Origin: Candidatus Latescibacterota bacterium
Lineage (GTDB): Bacteria > Latescibacterota > UBA2968 > UBA8231
Reading direction: 5' to 3'
Length of the DNA: 5,771 nt
Assembly: GCA_003529325.1 (NCBI GenBank)
Contig: DPVW01000402.1
Coordinates: 1-5,771 of the forward strand
Shown here: positions 1 to 5,771 of the stretch, piece after piece
How positions within the stretch are numbered: the stretch's first letter is position 1
How the letters are laid out: the number at the start of each line of letters is the position of its first letter
Position numbers and translations under genes: made by a program
Notes under the pieces: model-generated
Database searches by the model: none
The model's input: the letters and a program-made list of their open reading frames with translations, nothing else
What the model was told of the DNA's origin: nothing

Positions 1-435
1 ACGATGGACCTTGCATTGTCAGACGGAATTCATACCAACTCGTTGGGCAACGTCGCCATCGGTCAGCGCGCGGCGTCGATCGCCCTCGGGGGTGTGTATG
101 GCAAAGATGTGAAGTTCCAACACCCGAACTGCGTGTTGGCAAAGAAGAAATCGGCGCGAAAGATCGAACTCCACTTCAAACATGTGGACGAACGCCTGCA
201 CCTGGACAATATGATACCTGCCGAGTTCCCCTTTGCCGTGCGCGATACGGCAGGGGACGTGCCGGTAGAAAGCTGGTCGATCCCGAAACCGGATCGTTTC
301 GAGATCCGCCTCGCCCGACCACTGCAGGGCAGGGCGATTGTTGTTGGGGCGCCGACGGCAGCACCTCCCGCCCTGGTACCGCAGGACATCAGTGGCTACC
401 GGCCGATGTTGGCCTTTACGCAGAAAGTGGAATGA
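1..435 (+). CDS. Sialate O-acetylesterase-like SGNH hydrolase, C-terminal part (5' end outside window)
   Basis: The reading frame is open from base 1, so this is the last 144 codons of a longer gene; the ATG at 4 is probably internal. The motif SDGIH (nt 19-33), followed by a Leu-Gly and a Gly-Gln-Arg-Ala-Ala helix start, matches the block that carries the catalytic Asp and His of SGNH/sialate O-acetylesterase (SASA) enzymes; the Ser block would lie upstream. After the helix the protein continues as a small beta-rich tail (KIELHF, FEIRLARPL, AIVVGAP) ending in a PMLAF-like segment, as in many SASA-type proteins. Such enzymes remove O-acetyl groups from sialic acids or other acylated sugars; the actual substrate is unknown here. 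A 14-nt gap separates it from the next gene, suggesting an operon. Another carbohydrate esterase of the SGNH fold is the main alternative. Confidence 0.65.
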   Translation, partial: TMDLALSDGIHTNSLGNVAIGQRAASIALGGVYGKDVKFQHPNCVLAKKKSARKIELHFKHVDERLHLDNMIPAEFPFAVRDTAGDVPVESWSIPKPDRFEIRLARPLQGRAIVVGAPTAAPPALVPQDISGYRPMLAFTQKVE

Positions 436-449
436 TGGGTAGCTGAACG

Positions 450-953
450 ATGACTGAGGTCATCGACATAGGCGACCGTCGAGAGCTGTTCGTCGACAAT
501 CTGCTCATCGACCGCATGGAGCGGACTTCATTGAGGCTGCATGAACCGGTCTCAGGCGGCGTGGCGATCGAGATCGATCGACCCTGGGAGGGCCCCGCCA
601 ATGGACGGTATCTACTGTACTACCGCGGCATGACGCCCGCAGAAGACCAACTCAGCGGAGTGCTCTGTGTGGCCACCAGCGACGATGGTGTGACGTGGAC
701 GAAACCGGCTCTGGGTCTGGTGGAGTGTGATGGCCACGGGACACGAACATCGTCACCGACGGACCACAATCCGCTCATGATCGTGCCCTGGCAGGACACC
801 CGCCCGGGCGTGCCGGATGACGAACGCATCAAGGCGCTGTACAGCGAACCACTCAGTGGCGAAAAACACACGGCATTTCAGGATCCCGGAGGCCCGAAAC
901 GTCTCATGCTGTGGGCATCAGCGGGCCTTTGTTCGCCCCGGGGCGGGCGGTGA
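450..953 (+). pseudogene. Glycosidase-like beta-propeller protein, N-terminal part of a disrupted gene
   Basis: This reads as 167 residues from the ATG at 450; an in-frame stop at 444 rules out an earlier start. The start region (GDRRELFVDNLLIDR, residues 8-22), the LRLHEP block (28-33), DRPWEGP (43-49), the blade motif SDDGVTW (77-83) and DTRPGVPDDER (116-126) are typical of the GH32/GH43-like five-bladed propeller proteins found next to sugar-degradation genes. No signal peptide is visible, so a cytoplasmic location is expected. The homology ends near residue 158 (LMLWASA), and the frame then runs into a short unrelated tail and a stop at 951. The intact relative at 4053-5612 has 519 residues, so most of the propeller is missing. 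Residues 96-104 also look frame-shifted, because the expected Asn-Ile-Val motif lies in another frame (737-760). I read this as a broken gene; its substrate was never clear from sequence. Confidence 0.75.
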
Positions 954-1227
954 AATGGTCACCAAGCCGCTGAGTTTCTCAGGGACAAGTCTGCAGCTCA
1001 ACTACCGCACCAGTGCCGCAGGTGCTGTGCGGGTAGAAGTCCAGGATGTGGCGGGTGCGCCAGTTTCTGGATTTGCCCTCGACGAATGTCGGGAGACCAT
1101 CGGTGACGAGATAGAAAGAGTGGTCACCTGGGAGGGCGGCAGCAGCCTCTCAGATCTGACGGGCAAAGGTGTGAGGCTGCGATTTCACCTCAAGGATGCA
1201 GATCTGTTCAGCTTCAAGTTCCAATGA
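922..1227 (+). pseudogene. C-terminal domain of the same disrupted beta-propeller gene (frame +1 relative to its N-terminal part)
   Basis: From about 922 the conserved C-terminal beta-sandwich of the propeller family is readable in the frame one base ahead of the upstream fragment: GGEMVTKPLSFSG, then TSAAGAVRVEVQD, GFALDEC, IGDEIERVVTWEGG, and finally VRLRFHLKDADLFSFKF. The last strands correspond to the VKLRFHIAPGTKLYSLTL region of the intact gene ending at 5612. The frame is open upstream to at least 817, but that stretch is the shadow of the N-terminal fragment; no convincing independent start or ribosome binding site is seen near 922. The stop TGA (1225-1227) overlaps the ATG of the following gene as ATGA, which is the junction expected of the intact ancestral gene. 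It is probably untranslated unless ribosomes shift frame or restart. Confidence 0.72.
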
Positions 1228-1751
1228 CGAAGCGCAAGATCGCAACGCACCCCGACTGGGATCGCATTCTGCGATCCAGGTCTGCCGTCAGCACCATCGC
1301 CGACGAGAACTTTCAGGTCACCGCACCCATGGCGGCCGAATATCCCGACCACGACAGTCTGTGTGTGCTCGCCGATGGCTATTCGTGGCTCCGCTGTTTC
1401 CCTCAGTCGCCGCACCACATCATGACCTTCATGTTCGATGCGGACGGGCACGTCCTACAGCTATGGGTTGATGTGTGTCTGGATCACGGCATCGATGCTG
1501 CGGGCCTGTCCTGGTGGGATGATCTCTATCTCGATATCGTCGTCCTACCGGACGGCTACCTCGAGATGCAGAATGCTGACGAACTTGCCGACGCACTCGC
1601 CGATCGTTCGATTACCCAGGTCCAGTTTGATCTTGTCCATAAAGAGGCGCAGATGCTCACGACGCGGCTACAGTCGGAATACGTCTCCCTCATGAATTAC
1701 GCTTCGGTCCAGCGGCAGCACCTTCTGCCGCTGGTGGCGGATCACCTTTGA
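1224..1751 (+). CDS. DUF402 family protein (putative metal-dependent phosphatase/phosphodiesterase fold)
   Basis: This encodes 175 residues starting at an ATG that overlaps the preceding stop (ATGA), so translation was probably coupled to the upstream propeller gene; no Shine-Dalgarno sequence precedes it. The DUF402 core spans about residues 66-130. It shows a strand ending in WVDVCLDHG (81-89), then the hallmark WWDDLYLDIVVLPDG (97-111) rich in acidic residues, then NADELADAL (117-125). Characterised members of the family include Streptomyces FomD, a metal-dependent hydrolase of a cytidylyl phosphonate, and Gram-positive nucleoside di/triphosphatases; the conserved Asp residues bind metal. 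The N-terminal 60 residues are less typical and the C-terminus is helical. Substrate and role in this operon are unknown. No signal peptide is present, so it is cytoplasmic. Confidence 0.7.
   Translation: MTKRKIATHPDWDRILRSRSAVSTIADENFQVTAPMAAEYPDHDSLCVLADGYSWLRCFPQSPHHIMTFMFDADGHVLQLWVDVCLDHGIDAAGLSWWDDLYLDIVVLPDGYLEMQNADELADALADRSITQVQFDLVHKEAQMLTTRLQSEYVSLMNYASVQRQHLLPLVADHL
1709..1734 (+). other. Perfect 10-bp GC-rich hairpin inside the 3' end of the DUF402 gene
   Basis: The arms CCAGCGGCAG (1709-1718) and CTGCCGCTGG (1725-1734) are exact reverse complements separated by a 6-nt loop (CACCTT). The hairpin ends 14 nt before the DUF402 stop codon and 54 nt before the peptidase start. No T-run follows, so it is not a standard intrinsic terminator. 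It could stabilise or process the transcript between the two genes, or be a chance result of coding a Gln/His/Leu-rich tail. The structure is seen directly; any function is inferred. Confidence 0.45.
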
Positions 1752-1788
1752 CCCATCCATCTACAACCTGGAAGACCACCGACTGACA

Positions 1789-4044
1789 ATGGCACAATTC
1801 TGCAGGACACTCTTGTTCGTTTGCGTAGTCTGCGCCTTGGCGAGCCCAATGAATGCCGTGTCCGAGTCATTGCTCGGTTTTGATGCGGAGCAGGAAACAG
1901 CACAGCGAGGGTTGGAGGCCAACTTCGACGAACAGCTGTCGGCGGATGATCTGCGTGCCTGGATGCAGCATCTGTCCGCGCAGCCACACCACGTTGGTTC
2001 CGCATATGGCAAACAAAACGCAGAGTATCTGCAAGGGCTGTTCAGGTCGTGGGGGTATGAGACCGAGATCGAGCGTTACGATATCCTGTTGCCAGTACCG
2101 GAGCAGCTCGAATTGACGCTGCTTGAGCCACGGCGATTCGGCGCCACCCTCGAAGAAAGAACCCTCGAAGAGGATGCGAGTACCGGCAGACGCGACGATC
2201 TGCTACCACCATACAACGCCTACTCCGTCGATGGCGACGTGACGGCCGAACTGGTGTTCGTCAACTACGGTACGCCTGAGGACTACGAGTTGCTGGCACG
2301 GTACGGGGTCAGCGTTGAGGGCAAGATCGTCATCGTCAAGTATGGCCGCACCTTTCGCGGGATCAAACCGAAGGTGGCAGCCGAACACGGCGCCATCGGG
2401 ACCATCATCTACTCTGATCCCACGGACGACGGCTACGCGCGGGGGGATGTCTATCCGAAGGGTGGCTTCAAGAACGACAGCGGCGTGCAGCGCGGTTCGG
2501 TGATGGACATCACGCGCTACGCCGGGGATCCACTGACACCATTCGAGCCGTCGAAGAAGGGCGTGGAACGGTTGTCACGCGACGAGGCGGATGTCCTCGC
2601 CCCGATCCCGACGCTGCCGATCTCCTACGCCGACGCTTTGCCTTTGCTGGAGTCACTGGAAGGTCCCGTTGCACCCGCCGCCTGGCGTGGGGCGCTGCCG
2701 ATTACGTACCACATCGGCCCCGGTCCGGCGAAGGTGCGGCTGACGCTGAAGTTCGACTGGCGCACCGTGCCGGCGTATAACGTCATCGCCAGGATGAAGG
2801 GGTCGAAATACCCCGACGAGTGGATTCTGCGTGGCAATCACCACGATGCATGGAATCACGGGGCGAGGGATCCGATCTCGGGTCTGATCACTGTACTGGC
2901 GGAAGCCAAGGCGATCGGGCAGCTGGCAAAGCAGGGTCACCGGCCCGGGCGCACGCTGGTGTTTGCCGCCTGGGATGCAGAGGAGCAGGGTCTGATCGGT
3001 TCGTCAGAATGGGTGGAAGACCACCGAGAGCAGCTCGACAAACACGGTGTCGTCTACATCAATACCGATTTGAATGGCCGCGGCTTTCTCTATCTCGGTG
3101 GTTCACCGACACTTGAGGTGTTATACAATGGCATCATGGCGGATGTTATCGATCCCGAGACGGGACTATCCGTCGCCGATCGCCAGCGTGCGCGTATGCA
3201 GGTTACAGGCAATGACAAGGTGCGAAAAGAGGCGACCCGCAAGAATCTGCGCCTGCGCCCATTGGGTTCCGGTTCCGACTTCACCCCCTTCCTGCAACAC
3301 CTCGGCGTCGCCTCCGCCAATTCCGGTTTTGGTGGTGAAGGCGGCGGTGGCAGCTATCACACATTGTACGACACGTACGAACACTACACCCGGTTCCACG
3401 ATCCAGAATTCGCCTATGGTGTCACCCTGGCGAAGGTGAATGGGCGGGCGCTGCTACGTTTCGCCAACGCCGATGTGCTGCCTTTCGAATTCAACGCGTT
3501 TGCCGCTGACATGAAAAAAGCTGTCGAAGAGTTGGAGAAATTCGCCGACGACATGCGCGCAGAAACGGTGCGGGTGAACGGACTGCTTGAGGATGGACGT
3601 TTTACAGCCAGCCTCGATCCAACCCGGGCACTGCAGCCGCCGGAGGCGAAAGTGGCAGTACCACACTTCAACTTCGCGCCATTACAGAATGCTCTCGGTG
3701 GGCTGGATGGCGCCGCCGCTGCCTTCGAAACCGCCCGAGGAGAGGGTTCACCAGCTGGTTCGACGCTACGATCTCTCAACAAGCTGCTGTACACAAGCGA
3801 GCGGCTGTTGACCCGCGAGCACGGTTTGCCCGGACGCCCATGGTATCGCCATCACATCTATGCCCCTGGCTTCTACACCGGCTATGGCGCCAAGACATTT
3901 CCCGGGGTCCGCGAAGCGATCGAGCAACGACGTTTCCACGAGGTGGACGAGCAGATCGTCATCGTCGCGGACATTCTGGAAGTGTTCGCCGCACGTCTCG
4001 TGGAGGCGACCCAATTGCTCAGCCCATCGACAGCAACACAGTGA
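1789..4044 (+). CDS. Exported M28B zinc metallopeptidase (glutamate carboxypeptidase II / transferrin-receptor-like)
   Basis: This encodes a 751-residue protein, the usual length for the M28B (GCPII/NAALADase) family. Residues 1-23 form a signal peptide (Arg6, a hydrophobic stretch, likely cleavage after MNA), so it acts in the periplasm or outside the cell. A protease-associated (PA) domain is inserted at roughly 130-310 (VEGKIVIVKYG near 196). The co-catalytic zinc site is complete: His351 and Asp361 (NHHDAWNHGARDP, same spacing as in human GCPII), catalytic Glu398 with ligand Glu399 (WDAEEQG), Asp427 (INTDLN) and His524 (SYHTLYDTYE). A transferrin-receptor-like helical dimerisation domain fills about 575-745, including LPGRPWYRH (680-688) and IYAP. 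Human GCPII residues that hold the substrate glutamate are not kept: Arg534/Arg536 align with Asn511/Gly513, and Lys699 with Gly698. It is therefore probably a peptidase with another specificity. The start follows a 37-nt gap with only a weak GAAG upstream; the end lies 8 nt before the next ATG. Confidence 0.9.
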   Translation: MAQFCRTLLFVCVVCALASPMNAVSESLLGFDAEQETAQRGLEANFDEQLSADDLRAWMQHLSAQPHHVGSAYGKQNAEYLQGLFRSWGYETEIERYDILLPVPEQLELTLLEPRRFGATLEERTLEEDASTGRRDDLLPPYNAYSVDGDVTAELVFVNYGTPEDYELLARYGVSVEGKIVIVKYGRTFRGIKPKVAAEHGAIGTIIYSDPTDDGYARGDVYPKGGFKNDSGVQRGSVMDITRYAGDPLTPFEPSKKGVERLSRDEADVLAPIPTLPISYADALPLLESLEGPVAPAAWRGALPITYHIGPGPAKVRLTLKFDWRTVPAYNVIARMKGSKYPDEWILRGNHHDAWNHGARDPISGLITVLAEAKAIGQLAKQGHRPGRTLVFAAWDAEEQGLIGSSEWVEDHREQLDKHGVVYINTDLNGRGFLYLGGSPTLEVLYNGIMADVIDPETGLSVADRQRARMQVTGNDKVRKEATRKNLRLRPLGSGSDFTPFLQHLGVASANSGFGGEGGGGSYHTLYDTYEHYTRFHDPEFAYGVTLAKVNGRALLRFANADVLPFEFNAFAADMKKAVEELEKFADDMRAETVRVNGLLEDGRFTASLDPTRALQPPEAKVAVPHFNFAPLQNALGGLDGAAAAFETARGEGSPAGSTLRSLNKLLYTSERLLTREHGLPGRPWYRHHIYAPGFYTGYGAKTFPGVREAIEQRRFHEVDEQIVIVADILEVFAARLVEATQLLSPSTATQ

Positions 4045-4052
4045 CATCGGTG

Positions 4053-5612
4053 ATGGCAAAGCCAACTAGACAATCCGGCAAACAGAGCCTCGCCGATGAC
4101 TACTTCATCGAATCCCTCGATGCCGCCCATCGAGTGTTGGGTGAAGCGGAAAAGTTGACGGTAGAAGAGCCCCTGGACATTGTGCTCGATCAGCCCTGGG
4201 AGGCGGAGCAGACGCAATTCTCCCCCGCCGTGTACGATGAATCCACGGGTCGGTTCCGGCTCTACTACAGTGCCTGGATCGACGGGGAGCAACTGATCTG
4301 TGCCCTCGACTCCGATGATGGTCTGAGCTGGGAGCGACCGAGTCTGGGATTGGTCGAGTGGGGGGGATCGAAGGGTAACAACATCACCAACTGTCCCCGT
4401 GGGGGACTCATGGTCTTCTACGATCCCCACACGACGGACGCAGCCCATCGCTGGAAACGGATCGACAACAAGCCGACGGGGGCGGCAGCAGATGGGTCGC
4501 CGGTGTGGCGGGCCTTCCATTCTACTGATGGGTACGACTGGCAGCCCTATGCGCAGGGCGGACATAGCGATCAGCGCATGCTGTTCAACTTCGGTTCGCC
4601 ATCCGAGACCTTTGGCGGTGTCATCGATCCGGACGCCCGGTTCGTCTACTACTCGCAGCGAGGGTCCGGACGGCGCACGCGGATTCTGGGGCGACGGGAC
4701 AGTGCGGATGGGCTGAACTGGTCCGGTCTGCGTACCGTAATCGATCAGGACCTCGACGATGAGCCAGGCACCGAGTTCTACGCCGCCGGCTTCGACGTGG
4801 CCAATCGCACAGATGGGGGCCTGCACGTACTCATGCTGCACACCTTTCTGACCGATCTGTCAGAACCATACGCCATCGCGGATCCGGAAAAATATTGGGG
4901 CAAAGAAGAATCCGGTCCGTCCGCCGTGGCGGCGCGTGTCGACGGCTACGTGGACACGCAACTGGCGGTCAGTCGAGACACCGTGTCGTGGACGAGGTAT
5001 CGTCAGCCTTTTCTCCCTCGTGGCGTGCCCGGTGCCTGGGATGGCGGCATGCTGTATGGGGACGGGCCCATCCTGCACGACGATCGTCTATGGTTGTTTT
5101 ACAGCGCCTGCCAGCAGAGCCACAATGGGCGCGGTCATCGTGGTGGGGATCCTCCCTACGTCAAGAACAAGAGTTGGGGCAAGGGTGTGGCGACGCTGCG
5201 CCCGGACGGTTGGGCGCACATCGAGGCGACAAGTTTCGCGCCAGGCAGATTGACTACGCACCGTTTTCGCCAGGAGTCGGGGGGCCACATTTTTGTCAAT
5301 GTGGACGCAGCCGCAGGGGAGCTGTGCTACGAACTGCTCCAGGATACAGGGGCACCGATTCCGGGCTTCGGACTTGCAGAGTGTGACCCCATCCGCAGCG
5401 ACACGTTGTCGGCGGAACTATCCTGGAATGGCAAATCCGGCTGGCCAGCGCGGGGAGACTGGCGCCCACCTGGCTGTGAGAATCTGTCTCGTAGTGAGTT
5501 TTACGTGAAACTGCGCTTCCATATCGCGCCGGGAACCAAACTCTATTCGTTAACCCTCGATCCCCCTGAGGTCGCCATCTGGGGCGCCGCCGTACCTGGA
5601 AGGCTGGACTGA
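4053..5612 (+). CDS. Glycosidase-like five-bladed beta-propeller protein with C-terminal beta-sandwich
   Basis: This encodes 519 residues from ATG 4053. GTG 4041, which overlaps the peptidase stop as GTGA, and GTG 4050 are possible in-frame alternatives. The frame is open further upstream, but there it only shadows the peptidase. It is an intact relative of the broken gene at 450-1227. An N-terminal DDYFIE block (15-20) and DQPWE precede blades marked by repeated S-x-D-(G/T)-x-x-W motifs: SDDGLSW (87-93), STDGYDW (157-163), SADGLNW (217-223) and SRDTVSW (307-313). An Asn-Asn-Ile motif (109-111) follows the first blade. From about 385 a jelly-roll-like domain begins (GWAHIEATS) and ends in VKLRFHIAPGTKLYSLTL. 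The fold resembles GH32/GH43 enzymes, but the GH32 WMNDPNG motif is absent, so catalysis is not assured. No signal peptide is present, so it is likely cytoplasmic. Its substrate is unknown; the esterase and transporter neighbours fit a carbohydrate or organic-acid scavenging role. Confidence 0.78.
   Translation: MAKPTRQSGKQSLADDYFIESLDAAHRVLGEAEKLTVEEPLDIVLDQPWEAEQTQFSPAVYDESTGRFRLYYSAWIDGEQLICALDSDDGLSWERPSLGLVEWGGSKGNNITNCPRGGLMVFYDPHTTDAAHRWKRIDNKPTGAAADGSPVWRAFHSTDGYDWQPYAQGGHSDQRMLFNFGSPSETFGGVIDPDARFVYYSQRGSGRRTRILGRRDSADGLNWSGLRTVIDQDLDDEPGTEFYAAGFDVANRTDGGLHVLMLHTFLTDLSEPYAIADPEKYWGKEESGPSAVAARVDGYVDTQLAVSRDTVSWTRYRQPFLPRGVPGAWDGGMLYGDGPILHDDRLWLFYSACQQSHNGRGHRGGDPPYVKNKSWGKGVATLRPDGWAHIEATSFAPGRLTTHRFRQESGGHIFVNVDAAAGELCYELLQDTGAPIPGFGLAECDPIRSDTLSAELSWNGKSGWPARGDWRPPGCENLSRSEFYVKLRFHIAPGTKLYSLTLDPPEVAIWGAAVPGRLD
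5598..5603 (+). promoter_or_regulatory. Ribosome binding site of the symporter gene
   Basis: GGAAGG lies 8 nt upstream of the ATG at 5612, within the last codons of the propeller gene. It is the clearest Shine-Dalgarno sequence in the window and supports the 5612 start, which also overlaps the preceding stop by one base (TGATG). This implies coupled translation of the two genes. Confidence 0.6.
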
Positions 5613-5771
5613 TGACGAGACAGACGAGTGGACTCTTCGGCGGGGCGTTGGCCTTCGGGCTGATCCTGCTGTTGCCGGCGCCGGAGGGCATGAGTCCGTT
5701 GGCGCAACGGGCAGCGGCGGTGACGGTATTGATGGCGGTGTGGTGGATGACGGAGGCGATCCCGATTGCGG
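5612..5771 (+). CDS. DASS/SLC13 family sodium:dicarboxylate symporter, N-terminal part (3' end outside window)
   Basis: The first 53 codons are present. A hydrophobic segment, GALAFGLILLLPAPEG (residues 11-26), is followed by a second one ending in AVWWMTEAIPIA (42-53). The WW-x-TEAIPI signature just after a LLLPAPEG-type first helix is characteristic of the divalent anion:sodium symporter family (VcINDY, SdcS, CitT and relatives), which imports succinate, malate, citrate or related carboxylates across the inner membrane. The sodium-binding SNT motifs would lie downstream of the window. The start overlaps the preceding stop and has a good ribosome binding site at 5598-5603, so it belongs to the same operon. 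The transported compound cannot be told from this portion. Confidence 0.82.
   Translation, partial: MTRQTSGLFGGALAFGLILLLPAPEGMSPLAQRAAAVTVLMAVWWMTEAIPIA

Noticed and set aside
915..935. Programmed +1 frameshift joining the two propeller fragments
   Set aside because: No slippery or pausing signal is evident, and the joined product would still lack most of the propeller blades, so a deletion or assembly fault explains it better.
3331..3351. Glycine-rich run (GGEGGGG) in the peptidase as a possible repeat insertion
   Set aside because: From memory, bacterial M28B enzymes commonly have a glycine-rich loop just before the last zinc-binding His, so it is a family trait.
3840..4052. Upstream extension of the second propeller gene to an ATG at 3840
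   Set aside because: The extra 71 codons overlap the conserved C-terminus of the peptidase in another frame and read as an Arg/Ser/His-rich shadow; the family homology starts only after 4053.
4116..4134. 7-bp inverted repeat CTCGATG / CATCGAG with a 5-nt loop
   Set aside because: It is short, lies within the coding start of the propeller gene, and is of a length expected by chance in several kilobases.
3882..4841. A 319-codon open frame on the minus strand across the peptidase/propeller boundary
   Set aside because: It lies opposite two well-supported genes, shows no recognisable domain, and is the kind of antisense frame expected in GC-rich coding DNA.

Overview
The window holds one tightly packed run of genes, all on the + strand, from a fairly GC-rich bacterium. 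In order they are: the end of a sialate O-acetylesterase-like (SGNH) hydrolase, a damaged gene for a glycosidase-like beta-propeller protein, a DUF402 protein, an exported M28B zinc peptidase, an intact second beta-propeller protein, and the start of a DASS (SLC13-type) carboxylate/sodium symporter. No RNA gene, CRISPR array, insertion sequence or phage gene is visible. The host cannot be named from this sequence. The exported peptidase has a classical signal peptide. From memory, this propeller family is common in environmental Planctomycetota, Poribacteria-like and other marine or soil metagenome lineages, so an uncultured environmental Gram-negative is a reasonable guess.

Layout: 1-435 is the esterase C-terminus with its catalytic Asp/His pair. 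The stretch 450-1227 is one ancestral propeller gene that no longer reads through. Its N-terminal part (450-953) and C-terminal jelly-roll-like domain (about 922-1227) lie in different frames. The later propeller blades between them are missing, and a short conserved motif upstream (737-760) is also out of frame. The DUF402 gene (1224-1751) starts on an ATGA overlap with the end of that broken gene. A 10-bp perfect hairpin lies near its 3' end. After a 37-nt gap comes the 751-residue M28B peptidase (1789-4044). The second propeller gene (4053-5612) follows, with a possible GTGA-overlapping alternative start. The symporter begins at 5612 on a TGATG overlap with a good ribosome binding site, and runs off the window.

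The close spacing and stop/start overlaps suggest one operon. A plausible but unproven reading is a scavenging locus. In it, an esterase removes acyl groups, a periplasmic or secreted peptidase trims acylated or acidic peptides, propeller proteins act on carbohydrate-like substrates, and the symporter imports a di- or tricarboxylate. The strongest anomaly is the broken first propeller gene, which is either a recent pseudogene or an assembly/sequencing error. I found no convincing evidence for a wholly new type of system.
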